Below are positions 26,560-34,193 of a DNA stretch of 34,542 nt, piece after piece. Below the pieces are notes generated by a model. It worked only from the letters and a program-made list of their open reading frames with translations, did not search any database and was not told the DNA's origin. The stretch is from positions 1 through 34,542 of the forward strand of contig JAQTNK010000041.1 of assembly GCA_028713915.1 (NCBI GenBank), written 5' to 3'. The translations under genes and the position numbers were made by a program. Origin of the DNA: Rhodocyclaceae bacterium. Its GTDB lineage: Bacteria > Pseudomonadota > Gammaproteobacteria > Burkholderiales > Rhodocyclaceae. How positions within the stretch are numbered: position 1 is the first letter of the stretch; each line of letters begins with the position of its first letter.

Positions 26560-27333
26560 GTGAAGCGCGCCTTAGCCAGCGTTCTCCTGGCGCTCGCCTG
26601 CGGCCTGGCCGCCGTGCCGGCGCGCGCGAGCCTGTTCGACGACGACGAGGCGCGCGCCCGCATCGACCAGCTGCGCAAGGAGTTCGACGAAGTCGCCCAG
26701 CGCACCGACCTGGCGGCGAAGAACCAGATCGACTTCGCCAACCAGGTCGAAGCGCTCAAGGCGGACATGGCCACGCTGCGCGGCCAGATCGAAGTCATGG
26801 GCAACGAAGTCGACGCGGCGCAAAAGCGCCAGAAGGACTTCTACGTCGACCTCGACACGCGGCTGCGCAAGATCGAGGCCGCCGCGACGCAAGCCAAGGC
26901 CGACACCCCGCCGGAGGCATCGAAGCCCGATCCGGCGAACGAGCCGCGCGATTACGAAGCCGCGCTGACGGCCCTCAAGAGCGCGAAGTACCCGGAAGCG
27001 CTGGCGGCCTTCCAGGCCTTCATCAAGAACTATCCGGACAGCAGCCTGCTGCCCTCCGCGCACTACTGGGCGGCGTCCAGCTATTACCAGCTCAAGGACT
27101 ACCCGCACGCCGCGGAGTTGTTCAACCTGCTCGCCGCGACCTGGCCCGGCGATGCCAAGGCGCCCGACGCGCTGCTCGCCGCCGCCAATGCGCAGCTCGA
27201 AGGCGGCGACGCCAAGACTTGCCGCAAGACGCTGGAAGCGCTGATCGCGAAGTATCCGACCAGCAATGCCGCCGCTTCGGCCAAGGCGCGCCTCAAGAGC
27301 CTGCCCGTCGCGAAGGCCGCGAAAAGGAAGTGA
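26560..27333 (+). CDS. cpoB: Cell division coordinator CpoB (YbgF)
   Basis: 257 residues from a GTG at 26560, three bases after the pal stop. Signal peptide about 1-23 (ending PARA), coiled-coil trimerisation region about 28-105 (repeating ARIDQLRKEFDEVAQRTD and QVEALKADMATLRGQIEVM), an Ala/Pro linker, then TPR-like repeats about 120-245 (YEAALTALKSAKYPEALAAF, LLPSAHYWAASSYYQLKDY). In E. coli it links Tol function to cell-wall synthesis at the septum. Last gene of the tol block; queE follows after 54 bases. Confidence 0.93.
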   Translation: MKRALASVLLALACGLAAVPARASLFDDDEARARIDQLRKEFDEVAQRTDLAAKNQIDFANQVEALKADMATLRGQIEVMGNEVDAAQKRQKDFYVDLDTRLRKIEAAATQAKADTPPEASKPDPANEPRDYEAALTALKSAKYPEALAAFQAFIKNYPDSSLLPSAHYWAASSYYQLKDYPHAAELFNLLAATWPGDAKAPDALLAAANAQLEGGDAKTCRKTLEALIAKYPTSNAAASAKARLKSLPVAKAAKRK

Positions 27334-27387
27334 ACACGAGGCGTGGCCGGCTTTCGGCACCGGCCGCCGCCGGCGCGGGCGGACGTC

Positions 27388-28056
27388 ATGAACGGCACTA
27401 GCGCGGCTGGCGACGCCGCAGTGCTGCGCGTCAGCGAAATCTTTCATTCCCTGCAGGGCGAATCCACCCGGGTCGGCCTGCCCACCGTCTTCGTCCGCCT
27501 GACCGGCTGTCCGTTGCGCTGCGTCTGGTGCGATACCACCTATGCCTTCGCCGGCGGCGAAGCGCTGCCGCTGGCCGCAGTCATCGCCCGCGTCGCCGCT
27601 TTCGGCTGCGCCACGGTCTGCGTCACCGGCGGCGAACCGCTGGCGCAGAAGGCCTGCCTGCCGCTGCTGACCGCTCTTTGCGACGCGGGCTATGCGGTAT
27701 CGCTGGAAACCAGCGGCGCGCTCGACATCGGCGGCGTCGATGCCCGCGTCGCGCGCATCGTCGATATCAAGGCCCCGGATTCCGGCGAGGCCGCCAAGAA
27801 CCGCTGGGAGAATCTCGCCCTGCTCACGCCGCGCGACGAACTCAAGCTCGTGCTGGCTTCAGCGGCCGACTATGCATGGGCCAAGGACGTGCTGCAGGAG
27901 CGCCGGCTCGACCAGCTCTGCACCGTGCTGTTCTCGCCGGTGCAAGGCTCGCTAGCCCCGGCGCAACTGGCTGAATGGATCTTGCGCGACCGCTTGCCGG
28001 TGCGCTTCCAACTGCAGTTGCACAAACTGCTGTGGGGCAACGAGCGGGCGCGCTAA
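27388..28056 (+). CDS. queE: 7-carboxy-7-deazaguanine synthase
   Basis: Radical-SAM enzyme converting CPH4 to 7-carboxy-7-deazaguanine, the step before QueC in preQ0/queuosine synthesis. 222 residues from the ATG at 27388, where the conserved [18 protein letters not shown] begins shortly after; a longer upstream frame gives only low-complexity sequence. The cluster-binding cysteines are C41, C45 and C48 ([13 protein letters not shown]3CX2C). [12 protein letters not shown] is the SAM-binding GGE region. Followed by queC after 19 bases. It continues the same strand as the tol block and may share its transcript. Confidence 0.96.
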   Translation: MNGTSAAGDAAVLRVSEIFHSLQGESTRVGLPTVFVRLTGCPLRCVWCDTTYAFAGGEALPLAAVIARVAAFGCATVCVTGGEPLAQKACLPLLTALCDAGYAVSLETSGALDIGGVDARVARIVDIKAPDSGEAAKNRWENLALLTPRDELKLVLASAADYAWAKDVLQERRLDQLCTVLFSPVQGSLAPAQLAEWILRDRLPVRFQLQLHKLLWGNERAR

Positions 28057-28062
28057 GCCCGC

Positions 28063-28068
28063 TACAAT
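28063..28068 (+). promoter_or_regulatory. Candidate -10 box for leaderless queC
   Basis: TACAAT (5/6) lies seven bases before the queC ATG at 28076; no Shine-Dalgarno is present in between. If used, the transcript would start at or beside the start codon. No clear -35 box. Confidence 0.35.
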
Positions 28069-28075
28069 TCGCGTC

Positions 28076-28756
28076 ATGAAACGCGCTGTCGTCCTGCTCT
28101 CCGGCGGTCTCGATTCCGCCACCACGCTCGCCATCGCGCATGCCGACGGCTTTGAGTGTCACTGCCTGTCGATCGACTACGGCCAACGCCATGTCGCCGA
28201 ACTGGCCGCCGCGGCGCACGTCGCCGCCGCACTCGGCGCGCGCGAACACCGCGTCGTGCACATCGACATGGGCCAGTTCGGCGGCTCGGCGCTGACCGAT
28301 GCATCGATCGCCGTGCCGACGAGCGGCGTCGCGCCGGGCATTCCAGTGACCTATGTGCCGGCGCGCAACACCGTCATGCTTTCGCTGGCGCTCGCCTGGG
28401 CCGAGGTGCTGGGCGCCGGAGACATTTTCGTCGGCGTCAATGCCGTCGATTATTCCGGCTATCCCGACTGCCGCCCCGAGTTCATCCGCGCCTTCGAAGC
28501 CATGGCGAACCTCGCCACCAAGGCCGCCGTCGAAGGCCGGCCGCTGCGCCTGCACGCGCCGCTGATCGAACTGTCGAAGGCCGATATCGTGCGCCGCGGC
28601 GCCCGGCTCGGCGTCGACTATGCGCTCACCGTTTCCTGCTACCAGGCCGACCCGGACGGCCGCGCCTGCGGCACCTGCGATTCCTGCCGCCTGCGCCGCG
28701 CCGGTTTCGCCGCCGCCGGCCTCGCCGATCCCACCCGCTACCATCGAACGGCATAA
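28076..28756 (+). CDS. queC: 7-cyano-7-deazaguanine synthase
   Basis: ATP-dependent conversion of 7-carboxy-7-deazaguanine to preQ0. 226 residues with an N-terminal PP-loop SGGLDSATT (9-17), [26 protein letters not shown] and [17 protein letters not shown], and four zinc-binding cysteines near the C-terminus (about 188, 198, 201 and 204; SCYQADP and [11 protein letters not shown]). Start at 28076 gives the standard [12 protein letters not shown]-terminus. It lies directly after queE. queD and queF are not in the window. Confidence 0.97.
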   Translation: MKRAVVLLSGGLDSATTLAIAHADGFECHCLSIDYGQRHVAELAAAAHVAAALGAREHRVVHIDMGQFGGSALTDASIAVPTSGVAPGIPVTYVPARNTVMLSLALAWAEVLGAGDIFVGVNAVDYSGYPDCRPEFIRAFEAMANLATKAAVEGRPLRLHAPLIELSKADIVRRGARLGVDYALTVSCYQADPDGRACGTCDSCRLRRAGFAAAGLADPTRYHRTA

Positions 28757-28848
28757 TCCGGCGTCAAGGAATATTGATTTGCGCGCATGGCCGATTCATT
28801 AAAATCCTCGCACTAAATCGGGCCACAGAGCCCACTGGAGGAGACAAA

Positions 28849-29973
28849 ATGGAATTCGCTATTCATCAGCAGATTCTGCTGTCGGTGTTCGTCATCGCGG
28901 CGATCATGGGCGCGGTAGCCAACAAGACCAATTTCTGCACCATGGGCGCCGTGTCGGACTGGATCAACATGGACGACAAGGGGCGCTTGCGCGCCTGGCT
29001 GCTCGCCGTGGCGGTGGCGATGGCCGGCGTGCTGGTGCTCGAAACCGTGGGCAAGATCGACCTCTCGGGCACCACCTTCCCGCCCTATCGCACCGCCAAC
29101 TTCGCCTGGCTGCGCCATCTGCTCGGCGGCCTGATGTTCGGCGTCGGCATGACCCTGGGTTCGGGCTGCGGCAACAAGACCCTGGTGCGCCTCGGCGGCG
29201 GCAACCTGAAGTCTTTGGTCGTCCTCGGCATTGCTTCCGTGATGGCCTATCTGATGCTCTGGACCAACTTCTACGGCATCGTCTTCGATAGCTGGATGTC
29301 GCCGCTGATGGTCAACCTCGGCAGCCTGGGCATCAAGAACCAGACCGTGCACGGCATGCTCGGCGGCCTCCTCGGCATGGACGCCGCTTCGCTTCACGTC
29401 ATCGTCGGCGCGCTGATCGTCGCAGCGCTGCTGGCCTACGTCTTCAAGTCCGCCGATTTTCGCGGCAGCGCCGACAACATGCTCGGCGGCACCGTCGTCG
29501 GCCTCGCCGTGGTGGCCGGCTGGTACCTGACCGGCAGCGCGCTCGGCGCGCAATGGAAGGAGTGGGCCGAGATGGCCGACATGCCGCCTTCGCGCGTCGA
29601 AGTGCAGTCCTTCACTTTCATCAGCCCGATGGGCGACATGGTCCATTACCTGATGGAGCCGACCAACTTCTCGCTGATCAATTTCGGCATCGCCGCGCTG
29701 GTCGGCGTGATCGCCGGGTCCTTCCTCTTCGCCTTGTTCACCCGCCGCTTGCGCCTCGAATGGTTCGCCGGCTTCGGCGATTTCGCCAACCACGCGGTCG
29801 GCGCCGCGCTGATGGGCGTCGGCGGCGTCCTCTCGATGGGCTGCACCGTCGGCCAGGCCATCACCGGCGTATCGACCCTGGCGGTCGGCTCGATCCTGAC
29901 TTTCGTCGCCATCGTCGCCGGCGCTGCCGCCGCCATGAAGGTCCAGTACTGGCGTATGATGCGGGACGCATGA
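28849..29973 (+). CDS. YeeE/YedE family membrane protein (sulfur-compound transporter)
   Basis: 374 residues with about nine membrane helices. The conserved cysteines of the family are present: C30 in NKTNFCTMGAVSDW, C107 in GSGCGNKTLVRLGGGN and a third late in the protein in LSMGCTVGQAITG. In characterised members (TsuA) these line the path for thiosulfate uptake, so sulfur-compound transport is likely; the substrate is inferred. The ATG at 28849 follows a strong GGAGGAG (28837-28843), which fixes the start. No tusA-like gene is adjacent. It is a single gene between queC and the tRNA cluster. Confidence 0.88.
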   Translation: MEFAIHQQILLSVFVIAAIMGAVANKTNFCTMGAVSDWINMDDKGRLRAWLLAVAVAMAGVLVLETVGKIDLSGTTFPPYRTANFAWLRHLLGGLMFGVGMTLGSGCGNKTLVRLGGGNLKSLVVLGIASVMAYLMLWTNFYGIVFDSWMSPLMVNLGSLGIKNQTVHGMLGGLLGMDAASLHVIVGALIVAALLAYVFKSADFRGSADNMLGGTVVGLAVVAGWYLTGSALGAQWKEWAEMADMPPSRVEVQSFTFISPMGDMVHYLMEPTNFSLINFGIAALVGVIAGSFLFALFTRRLRLEWFAGFGDFANHAVGAALMGVGGVLSMGCTVGQAITGVSTLAVGSILTFVAIVAGAAAAMKVQYWRMMRDA

Positions 29974-30004
29974 TCGATACGTCGGACGACTGCTATCGAA
30001 CTGG

Positions 30005-30033
30005 TTGCACTACCTTTCGAGCACCGCTATAAT
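30005..30033 (+). promoter_or_regulatory. Promoter of the tRNA cluster
   Basis: TTGCAC (30005-30010), a 17-bp spacer and a perfect TATAAT (30028-30033) place the start about seven bases before the first tRNA. Confidence 0.8.
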
Positions 30034-30047
30034 CGCGCCCTTTCGTC

Positions 30048-30123
30048 GGGTGGTTAGCTCAGTTGGTAGAGCAGCTGGCTTTTAACCAGTTGGTCACAGG
30101 TTCAAATCCTGTACCACCCACCA
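30048..30123 (+). tRNA. tRNA-Lys (anticodon TTT)
   Basis: A 76-base cloverleaf including an encoded CCA. Acceptor GGGTGGT pairs with ACCACCC; the anticodon loop CTTTTAA gives TTT; T-arm ACAGG-TTCAAAT-CCTGT. First gene of the cluster. Confidence 0.97.
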
Positions 30124-30134
30124 CGCCGATCTTC

Positions 30135-30210
30135 GGGGGTATAGCTCAGTTGGTAGAGCAGCTGACTCTTAATCAGTTGGTCGTAGGTTCGAATCCTACT
30201 GCCCCTACCA
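30135..30210 (+). tRNA. tRNA-Lys (anticodon CTT)
   Basis: A 76-base cloverleaf with encoded CCA. The acceptor stem GGGGGTA/TGCCCCT has a G-U pair at its end and a U-G pair at position 6; the anticodon loop CTCTTAA gives CTT. It begins 11 bases after the previous tRNA and shares its D-arm and flanks, suggesting an old duplication. Confidence 0.95.
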
Positions 30211-30216
30211 AATTTC

Positions 30217-30293
30217 GGTGATGTAGCTCAGCTGGTTAGAGCGACGGATTCATAATCCGTAGGTCGAGGGTTCAAGTCCCCCCATCACCACCA
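30217..30293 (+). tRNA. tRNA with CAT anticodon (elongator Met, or Ile2)
   Basis: A 77-base cloverleaf with encoded CCA. Acceptor GGTGATG pairs with CATCACC; the anticodon loop TTCATAA gives CAT. The T-stem GAGGG/CCCCC holds one A-C mismatch. The 1-72 pair is a normal G-C, so it is not an initiator. Whether C34 is modified to lysidine (Ile2) cannot be told by eye; methionine elongator is the default call. Confidence 0.9.
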
Positions 30294-30302
30294 AGAGATA
30301 AG

Positions 30303-30329
30303 CGGCTTTCCGGGCGGAAAGCCGTTTTT
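30303..30329 (+). terminator. Rho-independent terminator of the tRNA cluster
   Basis: CGGCTTTCC, loop GGGC, GGAAAGCCG followed by TTTTTCTTT: a 9-bp perfect stem with a T-tract, ten bases after the last tRNA. Confidence 0.93.
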
Positions 30330-30568
30330 CTTTGTACCAAGAATCCTGAAATGTAAGCGCTGTGTACTCGCTCGGGCTTAATCGACGAGCGCTCGGTTGG
30401 CCTCGGAGCGGAGTCAAGGGCAGGCCACGTCTTCTGCGGACTGGCGAAGTGAACCCTTGACGCCGTGGAGAGGAGAGGCCGGTACGCTGAGTATGGCGGT
30501 GGGCGCGGCATTTCTGCGCCCGCAGCCTACAGACATTAGCGCTGGTGAAATACCTCGCGGCTGCGAGG
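30330..30568. other. Gene-free accessory patch with nested inverted repeats
   Basis: About 240 bases (part of a gap of roughly 310) without a credible gene. It holds CGCTCG/CGAGCG (30369-30374 and 30386-30391) and a larger nested structure: outer GGCCTC (30399-30404) with GAGGCC (30475-30480), inner GTCAAGGG (30413-30420) with CCCTTGAC (30454-30461). GC content and word use look lower and different from the flanks. No integrase, att duplication of the adjacent tRNA end, or attC core (GTTRRRY) could be confirmed. It may be a small RNA, a non-autonomous repeat element or the edge of an inserted cassette. Confidence 0.45.
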
Positions 30569-30596
30569 TTGCAAGTTATATCCGTATTGATATACT
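30569..30596 (+). promoter_or_regulatory. Toxin-antitoxin promoter with overlapping operator
   Basis: TTGCAA (30569-30574), a 16-bp spacer and TATACT (30591-30596). A dyad overlaps it: GTAT-TGAT-ATAC (30584-30595), within a longer imperfect repeat AAGTTATATC...GATATACTT (30573-30598). This is the expected place for autorepression by the HigA-like antitoxin. Confidence 0.65.
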
Positions 30597-30604
30597 TGCG
30601 ACTC

Positions 30605-30923
30605 ATGAAACCCATTCGATTCCACGGCGACTCGCTCAAGTGCCTGCGTGATTTCCCGGACGATGCGCGACAAGATGCGGGCAGGCAGCTCGACTTGGTG
30701 CAGCGGGGCAAGCAACCGAACGACGTCAAGCCGATGCCGTCGATCGGGAAAGGTGTTGAGGAAATTCGACCGTGGGACGACGGGTACTTTTCGAGTGATT
30801 TACACGGCACGGTTGGCGGACGCGGTGCATGTGCTGCACGCCTTCCAGAAGAAGACACAAACGACATCGAAGCGCGACATTGAAATAGCCAAAGCGCGCT
30901 TCGCCCAACTGGTGAGAGGCTAG
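30605..30923 (+). pseudogene. HigB/Gp49-like toxin, one-base frameshift
   Basis: RelE-superfamily toxin (phage-derived Gp49-like, DUF891), by family a ribosome-dependent mRNA-cleaving enzyme. The first frame from the ATG at 30605 gives MKPIRFHGDSLKCLRDFP through KGVEEIRPWDDG; the matching C-terminal half, TFRVIYTARLADAVHVLHAF and QKKTQTTSKRDIEIAKARFA, is in the next frame. Removing one G from the GGG at about 30781-30783 joins them into a 105-residue protein, the usual length, ending two bases before the antitoxin. Either the toxin has been inactivated, leaving an orphan antitoxin, or the base is a sequencing error. Confidence 0.85.
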
Positions 30924-30925
30924 CG

Positions 30926-31216
30926 ATGAAGAAGGCAGCGAAAGTCGAAAGCTACAACAGCGTGTGGGATGCCATCGCGGACACGCCCGCCGAAGCCGTT
31001 AATCTTCGTGTGCGTTCCGAACTGATGGACAAGATTACTTTGGTCATCCTGGAGAGCGGCTGGACACAGGCGGACGCCGCAAAGCATTGCGGGGTGACCC
31101 AACCGCGCATTAACGATTTGCTGCGCGGACGCATCTCGCGCTTCTCGCTCGATGCGCTCGTCAACATTGCGGCAGCACTGGGCAAGCGCGTGCATATCGA
31201 GCTTGAGGCTGCTTGA
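30926..31216 (+). CDS. HigA-like XRE antitoxin
   Basis: 96 residues. The N-terminal part (about 1-35, SYNSVWDAIADTPAEA) is followed by a helix-turn-helix domain (about 45-85: GWTQADAAKHCGVTQPRIND, LLRGRISRFSLDALVNIAAA) and a short tail, KRVHIELEAA. This is the antitoxin class that pairs with Gp49/HigB toxins, encoded after the toxin as usual. It would bind the palindrome at the cassette promoter and repress it. The gene is intact while the toxin gene is frameshifted. It ends 15 bases before the ubiH-like ATG, so read-through into ubiH is possible. Confidence 0.9.
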   Translation: MKKAAKVESYNSVWDAIADTPAEAVNLRVRSELMDKITLVILESGWTQADAAKHCGVTQPRINDLLRGRISRFSLDALVNIAAALGKRVHIELEAA

Positions 31217-31231
31217 TTGGCGCCTATAGCG

Positions 31232-32386
31232 ATGGATTTCGATGTCGTCATTGTCGGCGGCGGCTTGGCGGGTCTCGCGCTGGCGGTGGCATTGCGCGCC
31301 AGCCACCTCAACGTCGCCATCGTCGAAGGCCAGGCGCCGGTCGCGCCGGCCGGCTGGGATGCGCGGATTTACGCCGTCAGCCCCGCCAATGCGCGCTTCC
31401 TCGATAGCATCGGCGTCTGGCGCCATCTCGACGCCGGCCGCATCGCGCCCGTGCACGCGATGGAGATCCATGGCGACGGCGGCGGGCGTCTCGATTTTTC
31501 CGCCTACGACAGCGGCGTCGGCGAACTTGCGTGGATCGCCGAGGCGTCGCTGCTGCAGCGCGAACTTCTCGAATCGGCCAAGCGCCAGGCCAACTTGACG
31601 CTGCTGTGCCCGGCCCGACCGAGCGCCCTGTCGTTCGCGCCGGAATGCGCGACGCTGCGGCTGGCCGACGGCCGCACGCTCGCCGCGAAACTGGTCGTCG
31701 CCGCCGACGGCGCCGACTCCTGGACGCGCCATGCCGCCGGCATAGACGCTGCATTCCATCCCTACGACCAGCATGGCGTCGTCGCCAACTTCGCCTGCGC
31801 ACAGCCGCACCGCGACACCGCCTGCCAGTGGTTCCGCGCCGACGGCGTGCTGGCCTACCTGCCGCTGCCCGGCCAGCTCATCTCCATCGTCTGGGCGACG
31901 CCGCCGGCGCATGCCGCGGAACTGCTGGCGCTCGACGGCGCCGCGCTGAGCGCGCGCGTAGCCGAGGCCGGCCAGCACCGCCTCGGTGCGCTGGAACTGG
32001 TGACGGCGCCGGCCGCCTTCCCGCTGCGCCTGATGCGCGCGCCGCATGTCGTGGCGCCGCGCCTGGCGCTGATCGGCGACGCCGCGCATGCCATCCATCC
32101 GCTCTCGGGCCACGGCATCAACCTCGGCTTCCAGGATGCGCGCGTCCTCGCCGAAGTCCTGGCGGCGCGTCCCGATCATGTCGATTGCGGCGACGAGCGG
32201 TGGCTGCGCCGCTACGAGCGCAGCCGCAAGGAAGAGGTCGTCGCGCTACAATTGGTGACCGACGGCTTGCATAAGCTATTTGCCCATCGCGGTCTGCCGC
32301 TTTCCGTGCTGCGCAATTTCGGTTTGAACCTGACCAACCACCTGCCTGTCCTACGCGACGCGCTCGTCCGCTACGCGATGGGCTGA
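31232..32386 (+). CDS. FAD-dependent ubiquinone-biosynthesis hydroxylase, UbiH/UbiF/VisC family
   Basis: 384 residues from the ATG at 31232 (a TTG five codons earlier is less likely). FAD-binding GxGxxG in DVVIVGGGLAGLALAVAL at the N-terminus, the DG motif VVAADGADSWTR near residue 155, and GDAAHAIHPLSGHGINLGFQ near residue 285 are family hallmarks. It hydroxylates the ubiquinone ring; which position (C1, C5 or C6) is not clear, so no exact symbol is given. No good Shine-Dalgarno precedes it, and its upstream region has been replaced by the toxin-antitoxin cassette, so it may depend on that promoter. dsbC follows after 22 bases. Confidence 0.9.
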   Translation: MDFDVVIVGGGLAGLALAVALRASHLNVAIVEGQAPVAPAGWDARIYAVSPANARFLDSIGVWRHLDAGRIAPVHAMEIHGDGGGRLDFSAYDSGVGELAWIAEASLLQRELLESAKRQANLTLLCPARPSALSFAPECATLRLADGRTLAAKLVVAADGADSWTRHAAGIDAAFHPYDQHGVVANFACAQPHRDTACQWFRADGVLAYLPLPGQLISIVWATPPAHAAELLALDGAALSARVAEAGQHRLGALELVTAPAAFPLRLMRAPHVVAPRLALIGDAAHAIHPLSGHGINLGFQDARVLAEVLAARPDHVDCGDERWLRRYERSRKEEVVALQLVTDGLHKLFAHRGLPLSVLRNFGLNLTNHLPVLRDALVRYAMG

Positions 32387-32408
32387 CTAACACGACACTG
32401 GAGGCCCA

Positions 32409-33128
32409 ATGATCAAACGTGCCCTGCTGGGTGGCCTCGCTGCCCTCTGCTTTTTCGCCGCCCACGCCGAGAACGGCGATACCGCGGAAATCAAGAAAGT
32501 CGTCGAAGCCTCGTTCGGCAAGGGCACCAAGGTCGACAGCGTGCGCGATGCCGGTTTCCTTGGCCTCTACGAAGTCGTCGTCGGCGGCGACGTGCTCTAT
32601 ACGGACAAGAAGGCCAACTACTTCCTGCTCGGCGACGTCATCGACGCCAAGTCCCGCAAGAACCTGACGGAAGAGCGCAAGAACAAGCTGGCGCAGATCA
32701 AGTTCTCCGACCTGCCGTTCGACATGGCGGTGAAGCAGGTGCGCGGCAACGGCAAGCGCATCTTCGCCACCTTCGAGGACCCGCATTGCGGCTATTGCAA
32801 GAAGCTGGCGCACGAACTCCAGGGCATGACCGACGTCACCATCTACACGTTCCTCTTCCCGATCCTCTCGCCCGATTCCAGCGAGAAGGCGCGGAACATC
32901 TGGTGCGCGCACGACAAGGCGAAGGCCTGGAACGACTGGATGCTGAATGGCGTGGAACCGGCTGCCGCGAAGTGCGACGCGCCGACCGACAAGGTCGTGG
33001 CGCTGGGCCGCAGGCTCAACGTCCGCGGCACGCCGACCATCTTCTTCACCGACGGCAGCCGCGTTCCCGGCTTCATTCCGGCGGCGCAGATCGAACAGAC
33101 CATGGCCAAGGCCGGCAACGGCGGCTAG
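32409..33128 (+). CDS. dsbC: Thiol:disulfide interchange protein DsbC
   Basis: Periplasmic disulfide isomerase. 239 residues: signal peptide 1-20 (MIKRALLGGLAALCFFAAHA), dimerisation domain about 21-80, linker, thioredoxin fold with active site C127-G-Y-C130 (EDPHCGYCKKL), a second structural disulfide pair C166 and C189, and cis-proline P209 in RGTPTIFFTDG. The start follows CTGGAGG (32399-32404) by four bases. The placement after a UbiH-type gene is seen in other betaproteobacteria. Complete, no defects. Confidence 0.95.
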   Translation: MIKRALLGGLAALCFFAAHAENGDTAEIKKVVEASFGKGTKVDSVRDAGFLGLYEVVVGGDVLYTDKKANYFLLGDVIDAKSRKNLTEERKNKLAQIKFSDLPFDMAVKQVRGNGKRIFATFEDPHCGYCKKLAHELQGMTDVTIYTFLFPILSPDSSEKARNIWCAHDKAKAWNDWMLNGVEPAAAKCDAPTDKVVALGRRLNVRGTPTIFFTDGSRVPGFIPAAQIEQTMAKAGNGG

Positions 33129-33157
33129 GCGCAGCGCACCCGAGCCACGGACGCCGC

Positions 33158-33853
33158 ATGACGGAGCAAATTCGGCCGGAGCCGACCATCGCCGGCCTCC
33201 TCAGAGTGTTGCCGATGTTCGCGCAGCTCGCCACGGCCCAGATCGAGCAGGTGGCCGCCGCCTGTCGCGAGAAGCGCGTCGCCAAAGGCGAAATGCTTTT
33301 CCAGCGCGGCGACCGGCCACGCGGATTCTTCGTCGTCGTCAGCGGCCAGATGAAGCTCGCCATGTCGTCGCCGCAGGGCCAGGAGAAAGTGGTCGAGATC
33401 ATCGGGCCGCGGCACAGCTTCGGCGAGGCAGTGATGTTCATGGACCGCCCCTATCCCGTCTTCGCCGAGGCGACGACCGATACGGTGGTGCTCCATATCC
33501 CGCGCCAGACGGTCACCGACCTGATCGAGCGCGATCGCTCGTTCGCCCTTGCCATGCTGGCGGGATTGTCGATACGACTGCATTCCCTGGTGCAGGACGT
33601 CGAATCCTATTCGCTGCGCTCGAGTTCGCAGCGCGTCATCGGCTATTTGCTGCAGCTGTGTCCGCCCGAGGGAGAAGGTACGGTCGAGGTCGCCTTGCCG
33701 ATTCCGAAACAACTCATCGCCTCGCTGCTCAACCTGACGCCGGAAACGTTTTCGCGCATTCTCCACGATCTCGACCAGTCGGGCCTGATCGAGGTGCGCG
33801 GCAAGCAGATCGGCATCGCCGACCTGCGCCGCCTGCGCGAGTTCGACTTCTAA
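33158..33853 (+). CDS. Crp/Fnr family transcriptional regulator (DNR-like)
   Basis: 231 residues: cyclic-nucleotide-binding-like domain about 20-140 (LFQRGDRPRGFFVVVSGQMK, IIGPRHSFGEAVMFMDRPYP), a dimer helix about 135-165, and a winged-helix C-terminus about 165-225 (LPIPKQLIASLLNLTPETFS, RILHDLDQSGLIEV). It lacks the N-terminal cysteine cluster of FNR, so it is not an oxygen-sensing Fe-S FNR; it resembles the DNR group that responds to nitric oxide, but the effector is not certain. The targets are unknown. It starts 29 bases after dsbC. Confidence 0.92.
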   Translation: MTEQIRPEPTIAGLLRVLPMFAQLATAQIEQVAAACREKRVAKGEMLFQRGDRPRGFFVVVSGQMKLAMSSPQGQEKVVEIIGPRHSFGEAVMFMDRPYPVFAEATTDTVVLHIPRQTVTDLIERDRSFALAMLAGLSIRLHSLVQDVESYSLRSSSQRVIGYLLQLCPPEGEGTVEVALPIPKQLIASLLNLTPETFSRILHDLDQSGLIEVRGKQIGIADLRRLREFDF

Positions 33854-33869
33854 AGCGGCCGGTCCCGGA

Positions 33870-34076
33870 TCAGCGGGCGCTGGGCCGGCGCCCGGTCCAG
33901 GAGAACAGCGGACGCAACGCCTCGCTGACGAACTCCAGCAGCAACAGCAAACTAGCGCCCAACAAGCGGGCGTAGACGCGCATCCGTTCCAGGAAAACAC
34001 CCTCGAGCCGGCGCAGTTCCTCGGCGCGCATGTCGCGGGCTCTCTGTTCGAGGGCGGGGATGTCGATGGGGGCCAT
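33870..34076 (-). CDS. Small membrane-anchored protein of unknown function
   Basis: 68 residues from the ATG at 34076, which has GGAG (34085-34088) at normal distance; a longer upstream frame lacks a ribosome site. An N-terminal charged amphipathic stretch (IPALEQRARDMRAEELRRLE) is followed by one membrane helix (about 36-55, YARLLGASLLLLLEF) and a short basic tail ending RPSAR. It is convergent with the Crp/Fnr gene, 16 bases apart. I do not recognise a family with certainty. Confidence 0.6.
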   Translation of the reverse strand: MAPIDIPALEQRARDMRAEELRRLEGVFLERMRVYARLLGASLLLLLEFVSEALRPLFSWTGRRPSAR

Positions 34077-34093
34077 GATTTCACTCCATTTGG

Positions 34094-34110
34094 TGCGGTG
34101 CAACACCGCA
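34094..34110. promoter_or_regulatory. Inverted repeat in the leader of the small membrane protein
   Basis: TGCGGTG-CAA-CACCGCA is a perfect 7-bp hairpin or dyad located 18 bases upstream of the small gene's ATG. Confidence 0.3.
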
Positions 34111-34156
34111 TGCCAGAACTCTACTGCATTGCCCCGCGAATACAATACGTCTTATC

Positions 34157-34173
34157 TTCACGACATTTGTGAA
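34157..34173 (+). promoter_or_regulatory. LysR-type binding-site candidate
   Basis: TTCAC-N7-GTGAA, 20 bases upstream of the LysR gene and in the divergent gap, has the T-N11-A dyad form usual for LysR-family autoregulation. Confidence 0.4.
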
Positions 34174-34193
34174 TTAGCGTCCATAATTTGGCT

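Noticed and set aside
30330-30604. Integron attC site or prophage attachment repeat beside the tRNA
   Set aside because: No paired GTTRRRY/RYYYAAC core and no repeat of the tRNA 3' end was found in the window; no integrase gene.
30250-30867. 205-codon minus-strand frame ending in GGLEPSTYGL
   Set aside because: It reads through the 3' half of tRNA-Met/Ile and the toxin gene; this ending is the translated tRNA itself, a known spurious prediction.
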